From NCBI RefSeq assembly GCF_940670685.1, contig NZ_OW711693.1, positions 2,604,001 to 2,668,000 on the forward strand: DNA of 64,000 nt. Reading direction: 5' to 3'. The stretch is from Anaeropeptidivorans aminofermentans. Its GTDB lineage: Bacteria; Bacillota; Clostridia; Lachnospirales; UBA5962. The notes under the pieces were generated by a model that ran no database searches, was not told where the DNA came from, and saw nothing but the letters and a program-made list of their open reading frames with translations. The position numbers and the translations under genes are program-made. Positions 9,456 through 17,764 of the stretch are shown here, piece by piece. How positions within the stretch are numbered: the first letter of the stretch is position 1; each line of letters opens with the position of its first letter.

Positions 9456-10632
9456 ATATTTCTTCTTTTATATTGGCCGAGGAATTAAACATAAAAAACC
9501 CTTCCAAAAGCAGCCTATATCTGTAAATTTCATCGGGGTCCTGCAAATCTGAATTTAAAATAACCGAAAGCTTCTCCATACGGTAATTAAAGGTATTCCT
9601 ATGCATATAGCTTTCCTTAGCTGCCTGAGTCTTATTTCCGTTATACTTTGTATAATAATAAAGGGTTTCAAGCATAATCTCCGATTCTTGGCTTTCAAGC
9701 TTCAGAAGCGGTCTTAGCGCTTTTTTTATTATTTTCTGGGTAATTTTTCTTTCGGATATTTGTTTTATAAGAATAGCGGCATAGTATTCCTCTATGAATA
9801 TTAAATTCTTCTCTCTGATAATCCTTTTTATGATTTCTCCGCATTCATCATGAAAGGCAAGCTCTTTTTTAAAATCGCATATGCTGTTAAATTCTTCTCC
9901 TACAAGACAAAGCAGATTTTCATTTTCATAAAAGCTTTCTTTCAATATTTCTTCTGAAATCACTTTCTTTATATGCTTTTGACTTCCGGAAATAAGTAGT
10001 ATTAAGCTGCCCTTGCAGGTAAAGTTTATACAACTTCCTAAGGCGTGTATTTTTTCAAAATTAATAGTTCTTTTAGTATCCTGCTGAAATCTGAAATATA
10101 TTTTAACTATGGTAAAGGGAGGCTTTAGGCATAGCCCGGGTTTTAACTCCCTAAGCTTGGAAATGGTATGTTTTTCCTCTGCAGCGTCGCTTTTATCCAT
10201 AATTGATTTTATGCGCTCTTCTGTAAGCTGCTCTTTTTCTCTAAGCTTTATTATATAACCTGTAAGGGGAAATGTCACATCTACATAAGGAATATGGCTC
10301 GGCAAAGAAATAACGGGAAGGCCCAACTCATCTGCTCTTTTTATTACTTCGTCTGGAACTTTACTGATAAACCGATTTATTTTTATAATAATTCCCGCTG
10401 CCCCTTTTTCGGCTAAAGTTTCTATTATCTCTACTTGCATATTAATATCGTCCTTCATGGCATAGCCCATGGTAAGGAGCAGCATTCCTTCCTTAAACCA
10501 TTTTCCGTCTGGGTCGGGAACTTCCATTACATCAATGCAAGTTACTATATTATCAAGGCCCTTTTCGCCTGCCACAAGGGTCCCTTCTTTAAGCTTACCT
10601 ATTTTAAGAGCCTCTCTCATAACCAGTTCCAT
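9454..10632 (-). CDS. PucR family transcriptional regulator
   Basis: The start is ATG 10632, which has AGGGTG at good spacing; an in-frame ATG at 10650 lies upstream of that ribosome site. The 392-residue product has an N-terminal PucR-type ligand domain (about residues 10-125, with GKWFKEGMLLLTMGYAM and GAAGIIIK), a middle region without GGDEF-like signatures, and a C-terminal helix-turn-helix (TKYNGNKTQAAKESYMHRNT) typical of the PucR/CdaR class. PucR members control purine or amino-acid-derived nitrogen catabolism. It is last in the minus-strand series with the racemase, M20 hydrolase and ECF genes, which makes it the likely local regulator. Confidence 0.88.
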   Translation of the reverse strand: MELVMREALKIGKLKEGTLVAGEKGLDNIVTCIDVMEVPDPDGKWFKEGMLLLTMGYAMKDDINMQVEIIETLAEKGAAGIIIKINRFISKVPDEVIKRADELGLPVISLPSHIPYVDVTFPLTGYIIKLREKEQLTEERIKSIMDKSDAAEEKHTISKLRELKPGLCLKPPFTIVKIYFRFQQDTKRTINFEKIHALGSCINFTCKGSLILLISGSQKHIKKVISEEILKESFYENENLLCLVGEEFNSICDFKKELAFHDECGEIIKRIIREKNLIFIEEYYAAILIKQISERKITQKIIKKALRPLLKLESQESEIMLETLYYYTKYNGNKTQAAKESYMHRNTFNYRMEKLSVILNSDLQDPDEIYRYRLLLEGFFMFNSSANIKEEI

Positions 10633-10668
10633 AATATCACCCTGTTTCATTATAGCAAATTACAGGGC

Positions 10669-10708
10669 AATAATATAGTGTCTGCAAAATAGCAGACACT
10701 ATATTATT
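10669..10708. promoter_or_regulatory. Perfect 17-bp inverted repeat upstream of the PucR-type gene
   Basis: AATAATATAGTGTCTGC and its exact complement are separated by six bases, 37 bases upstream of the regulator start. It could be an intrinsic terminator of the racemase gene (the outer A/T-rich ends give a T-rich flank on both strands) or an operator or attenuator for the regulator. The perfection of the stem suggests selection. Confidence 0.6.
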
Positions 10709-10897
10709 TATACTAAGCGAACTTAAAAAGGATATAAGCATAAACTTATAAGTCATTTTAAAAAGAATGCTTTCTTATCGCTAAAGGTCTTGTTTTCAAG
10801 CCTGTTCGCGATAGTATTTAATTATAGTTTTAAAGTATCAAAATATATAAAGGCCTTTACTTATTAAAGGAGACCATAGGTTTCATATCTTTCTAAA

Positions 10898-10975
10898 TAA
10901 AGTAAATTTATTATGAAGAAGCAGCAAAAGCCTCTTCCCAGCAGGCTTTGCTACTGGTTAACTAAACTTACTATA
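10898..10975. repeat. Internally deleted TATAGTAAATTT element
   Basis: TAAAGTAAATTT and AAACTTACTATA bound a 78-base unit with inner GCAAAAGCC/GGCTTTGC arms. It has the same ends as the 130-140 base copies but lacks the centre. Together with the palindrome at 10669 it is what the 370-base gap 10633-11002 holds. Confidence 0.65.
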
Positions 10976-11002
10976 AAGTACAAAATCCTGCATTCGATAC
11001 TT

Positions 11003-11650
11003 TTACATACGCCTTATATTTTCAAGCATTATTCCCGAAGCAATAATTGGGTCAATAACGGGAAGCCCCGTAATTTTCCTAATATCTTCGGCTATTTCTA
11101 TCGTAGCCATTCCTGTACAGGCCAAAGCAATGGCGTTTGAACCTTTTTCTTTCAGCAAAAGTGCAGATTTTAATATGCTTTCCTTATTTTCAGGCTTTAA
11201 AAGATCCATTGTTGTTTTCACATTCTCCGGTCTGATATAGTCCACAAGGCTTTCATTTAATATTGCTTTCATGGCATAGGGTATGGATTCCTCTATGCCC
11301 ATTGCACCAATGCTATCACCATAGGCTCTCGCCAAGCCTGCACAGCAGCTTCCTGCAGCTAAAACAGGAATGTTTACGGCCGCTCTTGCTTCTTTAATAG
11401 CAGGGTCCGCCGCACAGCTAATGAAAATAACGTCTTTTCCTTCTCTTTCATATGCTTTAGCCAAAGCAACAATTTTAGGAACCGCTATTGCATCTGTTTC
11501 AGGGCTGTAAATACCATAGTCTTGATCTTCAATGCATCTGGATTCAATTTGAAGCCCTGAAAAATTCCGCATTAATATATCTCCATGCTTATTTAAGAGA
11601 ATCTTATCTTTAAGGGTGACTACCCTTATAAGTCCTACATTTAATGTCAT
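11003..11650 (-). CDS. Asp/Glu/hydantoin racemase family protein
   Basis: A 215-residue protein of the aspartate/glutamate racemase superfamily. The two catalytic cysteines are visible as ISCAADP (C79) and ALACTGM (C178), in the spacing of cofactor-independent two-base racemases. The N-terminus VGLIRVVTL and the closing PVIDPIIASGIML are closest to hydantoin racemase-like proteins rather than MurI. By family knowledge it would invert a stereocentre next to a carbonyl group. It lies 14 bases downstream of the M20 hydrolase gene and is probably co-transcribed, which suggests that the pair processes both enantiomers of an N-acyl or N-carbamoyl amino acid. The substrate is inferred. Confidence 0.85.
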   Translation of the reverse strand: MTLNVGLIRVVTLKDKILLNKHGDILMRNFSGLQIESRCIEDQDYGIYSPETDAIAVPKIVALAKAYEREGKDVIFISCAADPAIKEARAAVNIPVLAAGSCCAGLARAYGDSIGAMGIEESIPYAMKAILNESLVDYIRPENVKTTMDLLKPENKESILKSALLLKEKGSNAIALACTGMATIEIAEDIRKITGLPVIDPIIASGIMLENIRRM

Positions 11651-11664
11651 AATACCAAGCCTTT

Positions 11665-12930
11665 CTATGCTTCTACTCCGAGGAAATCAAGGATAGCGCC
11701 TATATAAACCTTTGTGCAGTCAATAACTTCCTGGGTCTGAACCGTTTCATTGTAAGCATGTATTCCTTCAAGGTTTGCGGGGCCGTATTGGAGCGTAGGA
11801 ATACCTGCATATCGAAAGAACCTTGCATCGCTTGACGCCCACTGATATGTTCTTTGAAGTTCTATCCCCATTACGTCTTTTACATTTTCAGCAACCTTTT
11901 CAACAATTTCAGCTTTTGCGTCTGTGTGGTTGGGGTTTGAAAACCAGCTAAATGAAAAATCAATGCCCGGAACCCCGGATTCCTCTATTAAAAATGCTAC
12001 CTTCTCCGCTACCATATCCGTAGTTACACCGAGAGGAATACGCATATCTATTTCTGCTTCTGCATAATCAGGAACCATATTTACTTTTGTTCCGCCGCTG
12101 ATTCTTCCAAGGTTAAAGGATATATGGTCAAGAACATATTCCGCGCCCTTTTGCTTCAGCATTTTTTCTTTGGCAAGCTCTTTTGACTGAACCATTACCG
12201 CTTTTACATCTTCTGGAAGGTTTACCTGAATATCCTTTATCTTCTTTATGTTTTCTATAACCTTCAAAAGTCTTTCAATGGCATTTTCTCCTGCGAAAGG
12301 TGAAAGGCTTCCGTGGGCCGGTATTCCTTTTGCCCAGATTTTAAGCCATGTACTTCCCTTTTGGCCTATTTCGCAATTATAATGGCATGTAGGCTCTGCT
12401 ATAATACAGGCATCTCCTGCTGCAATTTTATTTTCAACAAGCCACTTGGTTCCGTTTAAGCCGCTTACCTCTTCATCTGGAACGATTGTAAGAATAACCT
12501 CTCCCTGAAGCTTTATATTTTCTCTTGCTATAACCATAAGGGAATAAAGAAGACCGCCAAGGCCGGCTTTCATATCGGAAGCGCCTCTTCCGTAAAGAAT
12601 TCCGTCTTTGATTTCACCGCTGAAAGGATCAAAATCCCATCCTTCTATTTTTCCTACAGGAACCACATCGGAATGGCCGTTTAAGACAAGCTTCTTTCCG
12701 TCCTTAGAGCCTATTCTTGCAACAATATTGGGTATATTAGGCTCAGGCCTTATGATTTCATATTCAATATTATATTTTTCAAGAAACGTACATATAAAAT
12801 CTGTTATAATCTCCATTTCTCCCGGCGGGTTTTCGCTGTTTATTTTAATAAGATCGGAGCAAAGGCCTAAAACCTCATTGGGGTTTTCATCAATCATGGC
12901 CCATAGCTTGTTTTTTAAGTCTGTGTTCAT
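11665..12930 (-). CDS. M20 family amidohydrolase (ArgE/DapE/carboxypeptidase G2 type)
   Basis: A 421-residue protein beginning after CAGGAGG. It has the complete di-zinc set: H86-x-D88 in NGHSDVVP, D119 in RGASDMKAGLGG, the general base in PDEEVSG (E153/E154), E179 in AEPT, and a C-terminal His in EGIHAYNE. An inserted dimerisation domain (about 190-310) contains the usual GGTKVNMVPDYAEAEIDMR. The family cleaves an amide bond of N-acyl amino acids or peptides in the cytoplasm. Being adjacent to a racemase and an ECF transporter, it more likely serves scavenging of an imported amide than arginine or lysine biosynthesis. That role is inference. Confidence 0.9.
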   Translation of the reverse strand: MNTDLKNKLWAMIDENPNEVLGLCSDLIKINSENPPGEMEIITDFICTFLEKYNIEYEIIRPEPNIPNIVARIGSKDGKKLVLNGHSDVVPVGKIEGWDFDPFSGEIKDGILYGRGASDMKAGLGGLLYSLMVIARENIKLQGEVILTIVPDEEVSGLNGTKWLVENKIAAGDACIIAEPTCHYNCEIGQKGSTWLKIWAKGIPAHGSLSPFAGENAIERLLKVIENIKKIKDIQVNLPEDVKAVMVQSKELAKEKMLKQKGAEYVLDHISFNLGRISGGTKVNMVPDYAEAEIDMRIPLGVTTDMVAEKVAFLIEESGVPGIDFSFSWFSNPNHTDAKAEIVEKVAENVKDVMGIELQRTYQWASSDARFFRYAGIPTLQYGPANLEGIHAYNETVQTQEVIDCTKVYIGAILDFLGVEA

Positions 12931-12960
12931 TCTGTTTCCTCCTGAAATTTATTAATAAGC

Positions 12961-12992
12961 ACACTCCGGCATAAAGAAACTGCCGGAGTATG
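12961..12992. terminator. GC-rich hairpin between S-component and M20 genes
   Basis: ACTCCGGCA and TGCCGGAGT form a perfect 9-bp stem with a nine-base loop, 30 bases ahead of the M20 gene start. No long T-run is present on the minus strand, so it may moderate rather than end read-through. Confidence 0.5.
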
Positions 12993-13060
12993 CAGTATGT
13001 ATTGATTGGTTTTTAAAATAAGCAGTATCCTTCAATAAATATGAAATCCCAGTGCTGTGC

Positions 13061-13125
13061 ATTTGCTTTTCTCTTATTTTAAGTGTCTCAATCCAAATAT
13101 TCACTTCGGAATAAAAGCAAATTCG
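13061..13125. repeat. Dispersed inverted repeat, AAATTGCTTTTATT-end family
   Basis: ATTTGCTTTTCTCTTATTTT on the left and GAATAAAAGCAAAT on the right match the element at 7831-7906 and the one at 35510-35590. Confidence 0.5.
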
Positions 13126-13692
13126 CTATATGTTCTGATTGCTTTTCTTTTTGCCTGTTTCCCAATTGAACATACCGGGGAAGGCCTTTATGATAGCGGC
13201 AAATATAACAAATTGGAATATTGAATATAATACTGCGTACCATGCCATAGTAAAAGGCCATGTGGGATAGAAAGGATACAAATCAAGCAAGAAGGAATTT
13301 CCTGCAGTAAACATCGGCTGTTCCACAAAGAACTGAAGCAGGAAGGTAAGTACGCCAAATACAATCCATCTTTTCTTAGGGTCTTTTATCCTTAATATAA
13401 CATATTTCCACACAAGGGCCCAGTAAATGCCTTTAATAGGCTGTGCCCAAAGGTCTACTACGGGGGTTCCCGAAGGGATTCCTCTGGCTACGCCTACGAT
13501 AGCGCCTACTAAAGGGCCTCCTGCCATGCCTGCAAGGCAGGGCATAAGTGCACCTGGGTCCATTACCAAAGGAGGCACAAGGGGTATTGCGATACCCAAC
13601 GCCCTAAAGGCAAAGGCGGCGCCTCCAAATGCGGCGGTAAGGCCTATTTGATTGGAATTCAAATATTGTTTTCTTTTCTTTGCAGCTTCCAT
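13126..13692 (-). CDS. ECF transporter S component (substrate-binding membrane protein)
   Basis: ATG 13692 is chosen because the ATG at 13698 abuts the AAAGGAGG ribosome site. The 188-residue product has about six hydrophobic segments, an N-terminal TAAFGGAAFAFRALG helix, and a glycine-rich AGMAGGPLVGAIVGVARG turn, as in S components of energy-coupling factor transporters. It sits after ecfA and ecfT on the same strand, which supports this call strongly. The vitamin or amino-acid ligand cannot be told from sequence; it does not look like the thiamin, riboflavin or biotin S proteins I know. It is followed by the M20 hydrolase, hinting that the ligand may be that enzyme's substrate. Confidence 0.8.
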   Translation of the reverse strand: MEAAKKRKQYLNSNQIGLTAAFGGAAFAFRALGIAIPLVPPLVMDPGALMPCLAGMAGGPLVGAIVGVARGIPSGTPVVDLWAQPIKGIYWALVWKYVILRIKDPKKRWIVFGVLTFLLQFFVEQPMFTAGNSFLLDLYPFYPTWPFTMAWYAVLYSIFQFVIFAAIIKAFPGMFNWETGKKKSNQNI

Positions 13693-13734
13693 TTCCATCC
13701 TCCTTTTATATATTTTTAGCCTGTATTTGATTAA

Positions 13735-14030
13735 ATCTAAATGGTATCATTGTCAAACGGAACAGGAAAAAATCCTGAATGGATTAAAATACCATTACGG
13801 CATTTTAATCTTACCATATGACTGCAGCAACAAAAACCATATATTTTATACTTATTGAAGCTGAAAACACTTACGGTGAATCTAGATAAACATTTTCTTT
13901 ATATTCAACAAAGAGCTTTTCACCTTTGTTGAATATAAATGGCTTAAATATAAGTTTTCATTACTGCCTTAATCTTCTTTTTCTTTATTACTTTAGAATA
14001 AAAGCAAATTAACTATATATCAAAATCAAA
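13735..14030. repeat. Repeat-rich gap between ecfT and the S-component gene
   Basis: The 349-base gap 13693-14041 has no gene. It starts with ATGGTATCATTGTCAAAC and ends with GAATAAAAGCAAATTAACTATAT, the same left and right signatures as the repeat near 35510-35590. An inverted pair ATTCAACAAAG/CTTTGTTGAAT lies at 13906-13937. Confidence 0.45.
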
Positions 14031-14041
14031 GTATCTCTAAA

Positions 14042-14860
14042 TTAACTGAATAGTAAATTAAATACAAACTTTCTTTCAAGGAAGGGGTAATTCTTTGACA
14101 TATAAATAAATCCTGCAAGAAGCCCAATAATAATAAATATTATAACAACATCTTTCATCTTTAGGGAAATTTCATTTCTATAGGTTCTGTTTTCAGGAGC
14201 ATAGGTAAATCCCCTTGCTTCAATTGCTCTTGATATTTCCTTCCCTTTTAAAAGAGAAATAAATAAACCTGGAACGATTACAGGAACATAGGCCTTTATC
14301 TTTTTAAAGACATTTTTACTCTCAAAGCTTGCCCCTCTTGATTTTTGAGCTTCTATGATGGTTCCTATTTCGTTTTTTAATACCGGTATGTAAGAAAATG
14401 CGATTCCTATTGCTATGGATATTTCCGGGGGAACGCCCCCCTTATTTAAAGCAAGGATAATATCTCCCGTAGGTGTCATCGTAGTTATAAGGTCTGCTAT
14501 CCATATAAATAATATGAATTTAAGGCCGTTTCCAAGGCCTGTAAGTATGCCTGTGGCGGTTACTGCAATGCCCCCTTTAGAGAAAATATAAAAATAAACC
14601 GGCTCCCCTACCTCTGGTTCTGCAAAGGGGAAGTTCAGCAGGAAAAATAACACAAATGCCAGAAGCAGCGGCTTTGTATTTTTTGCTATTGTTTTTGCAG
14701 GTACACCGGAAACCCTGTACAGCGCATAAATAAGCACCATAAATCCAGTGGTTATGAAAGGGTCCTTTATCATTACGCCTATGAAGATAAGGCCGATCAT
14801 CATAACCATTTTTGTTCTCGGGTCTAATTGATACAGGAAGGATTTTTCTATATCAGTCAT
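14042..14860 (-). CDS. ecfT: ECF transporter transmembrane component EcfT
   Basis: The start is ATG 14860, eight bases after GGGGGTG; the ATG at 14866 is too close to it. The 272-residue product has five to six membrane segments and begins LYQLDPRTKMVMMIG, a standard EcfT start. The two coupling helices are marked by the Ala-Arg-Gly-type motifs AQKSRGASF and RAIEARGFTY, which contact the two ATPases. It overlaps the end of ecfA by eight bases, so the two are translationally coupled. EcfT links ATP hydrolysis to movement of the S component in the cytoplasmic membrane. Confidence 0.93.
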   Translation of the reverse strand: MTDIEKSFLYQLDPRTKMVMMIGLIFIGVMIKDPFITTGFMVLIYALYRVSGVPAKTIAKNTKPLLLAFVLFFLLNFPFAEPEVGEPVYFYIFSKGGIAVTATGILTGLGNGLKFILFIWIADLITTMTPTGDIILALNKGGVPPEISIAIGIAFSYIPVLKNEIGTIIEAQKSRGASFESKNVFKKIKAYVPVIVPGLFISLLKGKEISRAIEARGFTYAPENRTYRNEISLKMKDVVIIFIIIGLLAGFIYMSKNYPFLERKFVFNLLFS

Positions 14861-16598
14861 TTTCATTCACCCCCAAAACATCATCAAATACTATGCCTGC
14901 CTCCGCCAAATCAATTGGCAAAGGCTCTTTCATTCCTAATTTAAGCATAGCCTTTGTAATCTGAGGCGGCTCAAGATTAGACTGTTTTAAAAGCTCCTCC
15001 TGGGCAAATACCTCCCTTGGCGTCCCTTCCGCCAGGACATTTCCGCTGTGCATAACCACAAGTCTGTCGGAATATTCTGCGGCAATATTCATATCATGGG
15101 TTATTACAACAATTGTTTTATCATATTCCTCATTGAGGGATTTCATAAGGTCCATCATTTCACGGCTCTGCCTTGGGTCCTGGCCTGTAGTAGGCTCGTC
15201 AACTACAATAACATCAGGGCTCATGGCGAGGATAGAGGCTACCGCAACCTGCTGCCTTTGCCCCTTACTAAGATTATAAGGGTTTTCTTCAAGAAGGTCC
15301 TCTATTCCTAAAATTTTAGAAACTTTTTCAACTACTTCTTTTATTTCCGAATCTCTTACGCCTAAATTTTTAGGTCCGTAGGCTATTTCGTCCCATGTTC
15401 TTGATGAAAATATCTGATGGTCCGGGTTCTGAAAGCAATAGCCTACTTTGGTTGAAAGATAAGAAATCGTATGGTCTGAAGTTTTTTCGCCGAAAATCAG
15501 CACATGGCCCGAAGTCGGCTTTAAAAGACCGTTAAAATGTTTTACTATAGTAGTTTTCCCCGAACCATTCTGGCCTACGATGGATAAAAACTCTCCTTCG
15601 TATACCGTCATATTGATTCCGTGGAGTATTTCCGTTTCCGGCACGTAAGAGAAATGAACATCTTGAACCTCAATGGCTTTTTTATGAAAGGTTCTGAATT
15701 TTTTAAAGCTTTTTTCCTCTGTTTCCTTGTTTATATTAAACTCTTTTCCATTTAAAGCCTTACGAAGCTCATGAAGACCTTCGTCAAAATTAGTCCGAAT
15801 TTCTATAGAAGGCAGATTTCTATTTTTAATAATTGAAAGCATTTGGGTAAGCTGCGGCGCCATAACGCCTATTTTATTAAGCCTTTCATAATTAAGCATA
15901 ACTGCTTTCGGAGAACCGTCATAAACAATTTTACCGTCGTTAAGGACTATAATACGGTCTACAAAGTCTATTACCTTTTCTATTTTATGCTCTACCAGAA
16001 CAACCGTCTTATGGGCCTCATTTGCGATTTTATCCATAAGTTTCAAGGTAAGATCGCTTCCTAAAGGGTCAAGATTCGATGTAGGTTCGTCCAAAACATA
16101 TATTTCAGGCTCCATTGAAAGCACAGATGCAAATGCAACCGACTGCTGCTGCCCTCCTGAAAGAGCCTGAGGCGACCTTTTTCTAAAATTCCCCATGTTC
16201 ACATAGTTAATGTATTTGTCTATGGAAGCATTGATTTTTTCTACAGGCAGTCCCTTATTCTCCGGTCCAAAAGCAATTTCATCTTCAACCGTCGGATTAA
16301 TCAGCTGACCGTTGGGGTCCTGAAAAAGCATGCCGGATATAAATGCAAGCTCTCCTATGGTTCTCTCCTTTGTATTTACCCCGTTAACAATAATATCTCC
16401 CTGAAGCTCCCCTTCAAAAGAATGGGGAACAATGCCGTTAAGCATATAGCATAAGGTAGATTTTCCGGCGCCGGAAGGGCCTGTAAGAAGGACGGTCTCT
16501 CCTATTTTTATCTCAAGGCTGACGTTTTCTATTGCCGGCTTCTCTGCCCCCGGGTATCTGTAAGTTACATTTTCAAATTTAATAGCAGGCTTGTCCAA
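14853..16598 (-). CDS. ecfA: Fused double ATPase of an ECF transporter (EcfA-EcfA' fusion)
   Basis: TTG 16598 is preferred because AAAGGTG lies seven bases upstream. The product of 581 residues carries two complete ABC ATPase domains. The first has GPSGAGKST and LSGGQQQSVAF followed by DEPTSNLD. The second has GQNGSGKTT, LSKGQRQQVAV and DEPTTGQD. Most Firmicutes encode EcfA1 and EcfA2 separately; here they are one chain, as in the YkoD-type ATPase. The linker (about residues 265-315) has no recognisable domain. It energises uptake through EcfT, the next gene. A dedicated (group I) transporter is suggested because the S component is encoded nearby. Confidence 0.93.
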   Translation of the reverse strand: MDKPAIKFENVTYRYPGAEKPAIENVSLEIKIGETVLLTGPSGAGKSTLCYMLNGIVPHSFEGELQGDIIVNGVNTKERTIGELAFISGMLFQDPNGQLINPTVEDEIAFGPENKGLPVEKINASIDKYINYVNMGNFRKRSPQALSGGQQQSVAFASVLSMEPEIYVLDEPTSNLDPLGSDLTLKLMDKIANEAHKTVVLVEHKIEKVIDFVDRIIVLNDGKIVYDGSPKAVMLNYERLNKIGVMAPQLTQMLSIIKNRNLPSIEIRTNFDEGLHELRKALNGKEFNINKETEEKSFKKFRTFHKKAIEVQDVHFSYVPETEILHGINMTVYEGEFLSIVGQNGSGKTTIVKHFNGLLKPTSGHVLIFGEKTSDHTISYLSTKVGYCFQNPDHQIFSSRTWDEIAYGPKNLGVRDSEIKEVVEKVSKILGIEDLLEENPYNLSKGQRQQVAVASILAMSPDVIVVDEPTTGQDPRQSREMMDLMKSLNEEYDKTIVVITHDMNIAAEYSDRLVVMHSGNVLAEGTPREVFAQEELLKQSNLEPPQITKAMLKLGMKEPLPIDLAEAGIVFDDVLGVNEND

Positions 16599-16720
16599 TT
16601 GTAAATCACCTTTCTTGTGAAACCGTATTAAGTAAATTTTACAGTCAAACAAAGATGAATTCCTTTGATGCTTTTATAATTTGGCTGTATTTGCGGCTTT
16701 TAAAATAATTTTCATTGAAT

Positions 16721-16858
16721 TATAGTAAATTTAAAGTTAAACAGCGGCAAAGCCGTATATTCACGAAGGCTCAAAATGTATCATTTCCGAAGGAAATCCG
16801 TATTTTTAAGCCTGATGGGAATAGGCTTTCGTTATTTCTTTATAATAAATTTACTATA
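16721..16858. repeat. Complete TATAGTAAATTT palindromic element (MITE-like)
   Basis: The 138-base unit has perfect 12-bp terminal inverted repeats TATAGTAAATTT/AAATTTACTATA and an inner pair TTTCCGAAGGAAA. No open reading frame of note lies inside. It occupies the 340-base gap 16599-16938 between ecfA and the small membrane protein gene. Confidence 0.8.
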
Positions 16859-16938
16859 TTTACCTTCCTAAGCTTATTCCGCACAGTAAATAATTCATAA
16901 AGCATACTGCTTTGTTTTCTAAGATTATCCAAACTTGG

Positions 16939-17136
16939 CTATTTCTTTTTTGTCGTTCTTACAAGATAAATCCCCAGCAAAGCGACTATTACAACCAAGG
17001 CAATATAGTCCCATGGGTGTATGCCGTTAAGAAGCTTTGCGCCCTGCTGATAAAATACTCTGAAAAGTATAAAAAATACAAACATCACAACTAAAAGCAC
17101 GATTCCGATTACATTTTTCTTGTTATTATCGTCCAT
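16939..17136 (-). CDS. Small two-helix membrane protein
   Basis: A 65-residue protein starting at ATG 17136 after GGGGAGG, with hydrophobic segments at residues 8-27 and 41-59, a charged N-terminus (DDNNKK) and a basic C-terminus (RTTKKK). No family is recognised. It is on the same strand as and just upstream of the ECF genes, but a 138-base repeat element and no obvious ribosome-coupling separate them, so membership in that operon is uncertain. The strong ribosome site and clean membrane topology argue that it is a real gene. Confidence 0.7.
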   Translation of the reverse strand: MDDNNKKNVIGIVLLVVMFVFFILFRVFYQQGAKLLNGIHPWDYIALVVIVALLGIYLVRTTKKK

Positions 17137-17265
17137 TTAATTTCCTCCCCTTCTAAAATAATTAACAGCAGTATGCTTCTTTATAAAATGCCGGCTGGCT
17201 TAAGGTTGATTTATGCTAAGTGAGCGTCTTTTTGTAGTTAATAAACAGCTTTCACCTTTGTTAAC

Positions 17266-17395
17266 CATAGTAAATTTCAAATGAAACAGTAATAAAAATC
17301 GTATATTTTGAATGGCTTAAACATAGAGCTTTTATATGTTTAAGCCGTTTATAAAAAATAGATTTTTATTACATCCTTCTGTGAAATTTATTATA
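17266..17395. repeat. Complete TATAGTAAATTT palindromic element, second sequence subtype
   Basis: CATAGTAAATTT and AAATTTATTATA bound a 130-base unit whose centre is GGCTTAAACATA...TATGTTTAAGCC, different from the centre of the 16721 copy but the same as that of the 39454 copy. A short extra palindrome TATAGTAAAATAG/CTATTTCACTATA adjoins it at 17393-17441. The remainder of the 628-base gap 17137-17764 is AT-rich and holds a hairpin at 17510-17546 and the terminator at 17646. Confidence 0.75.
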
Positions 17396-17645
17396 TAGTA
17401 AAATAGATTTTTGCTGCTGGCTTAAGGCTATTTCACTATATAATAAAAACTGATTTTATTTACAGTATATCTTATTAACAGCTTATATAATATGTACATC
17501 TCTAAACAAAAAAACATACGCTTTATGTGCAGTATGTGTTTTAAAAAGATTTTCTTTCTATTTACAGTATGCAGATTTATAGTATATCTTCCTTTTTACC
17601 TTTTCCAAGGCAATCTTTTATCCAATCCTTTGTTATGAACACTTA

Positions 17646-17674
17646 AAAAGCAGATGCCTAAGGCATCTGCTTTT
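17646..17674 (-). terminator. Rho-independent terminator after the oppF-type gene
   Basis: AAAAGCAGATGCC pairs with GGCATCTGCTTTT, giving a 13-bp stem with T-runs in both directions. It lies 91 bases past the end of the transporter operon. Confidence 0.85.
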
Positions 17675-17764
17675 ATTGATACGACTATACTCGAATTAAA
17701 GTAAAATAGTATTGTAAAACAAATTAATTATGGTTTTTCTTACTTGCCTTAACCTTGTTTTGCT

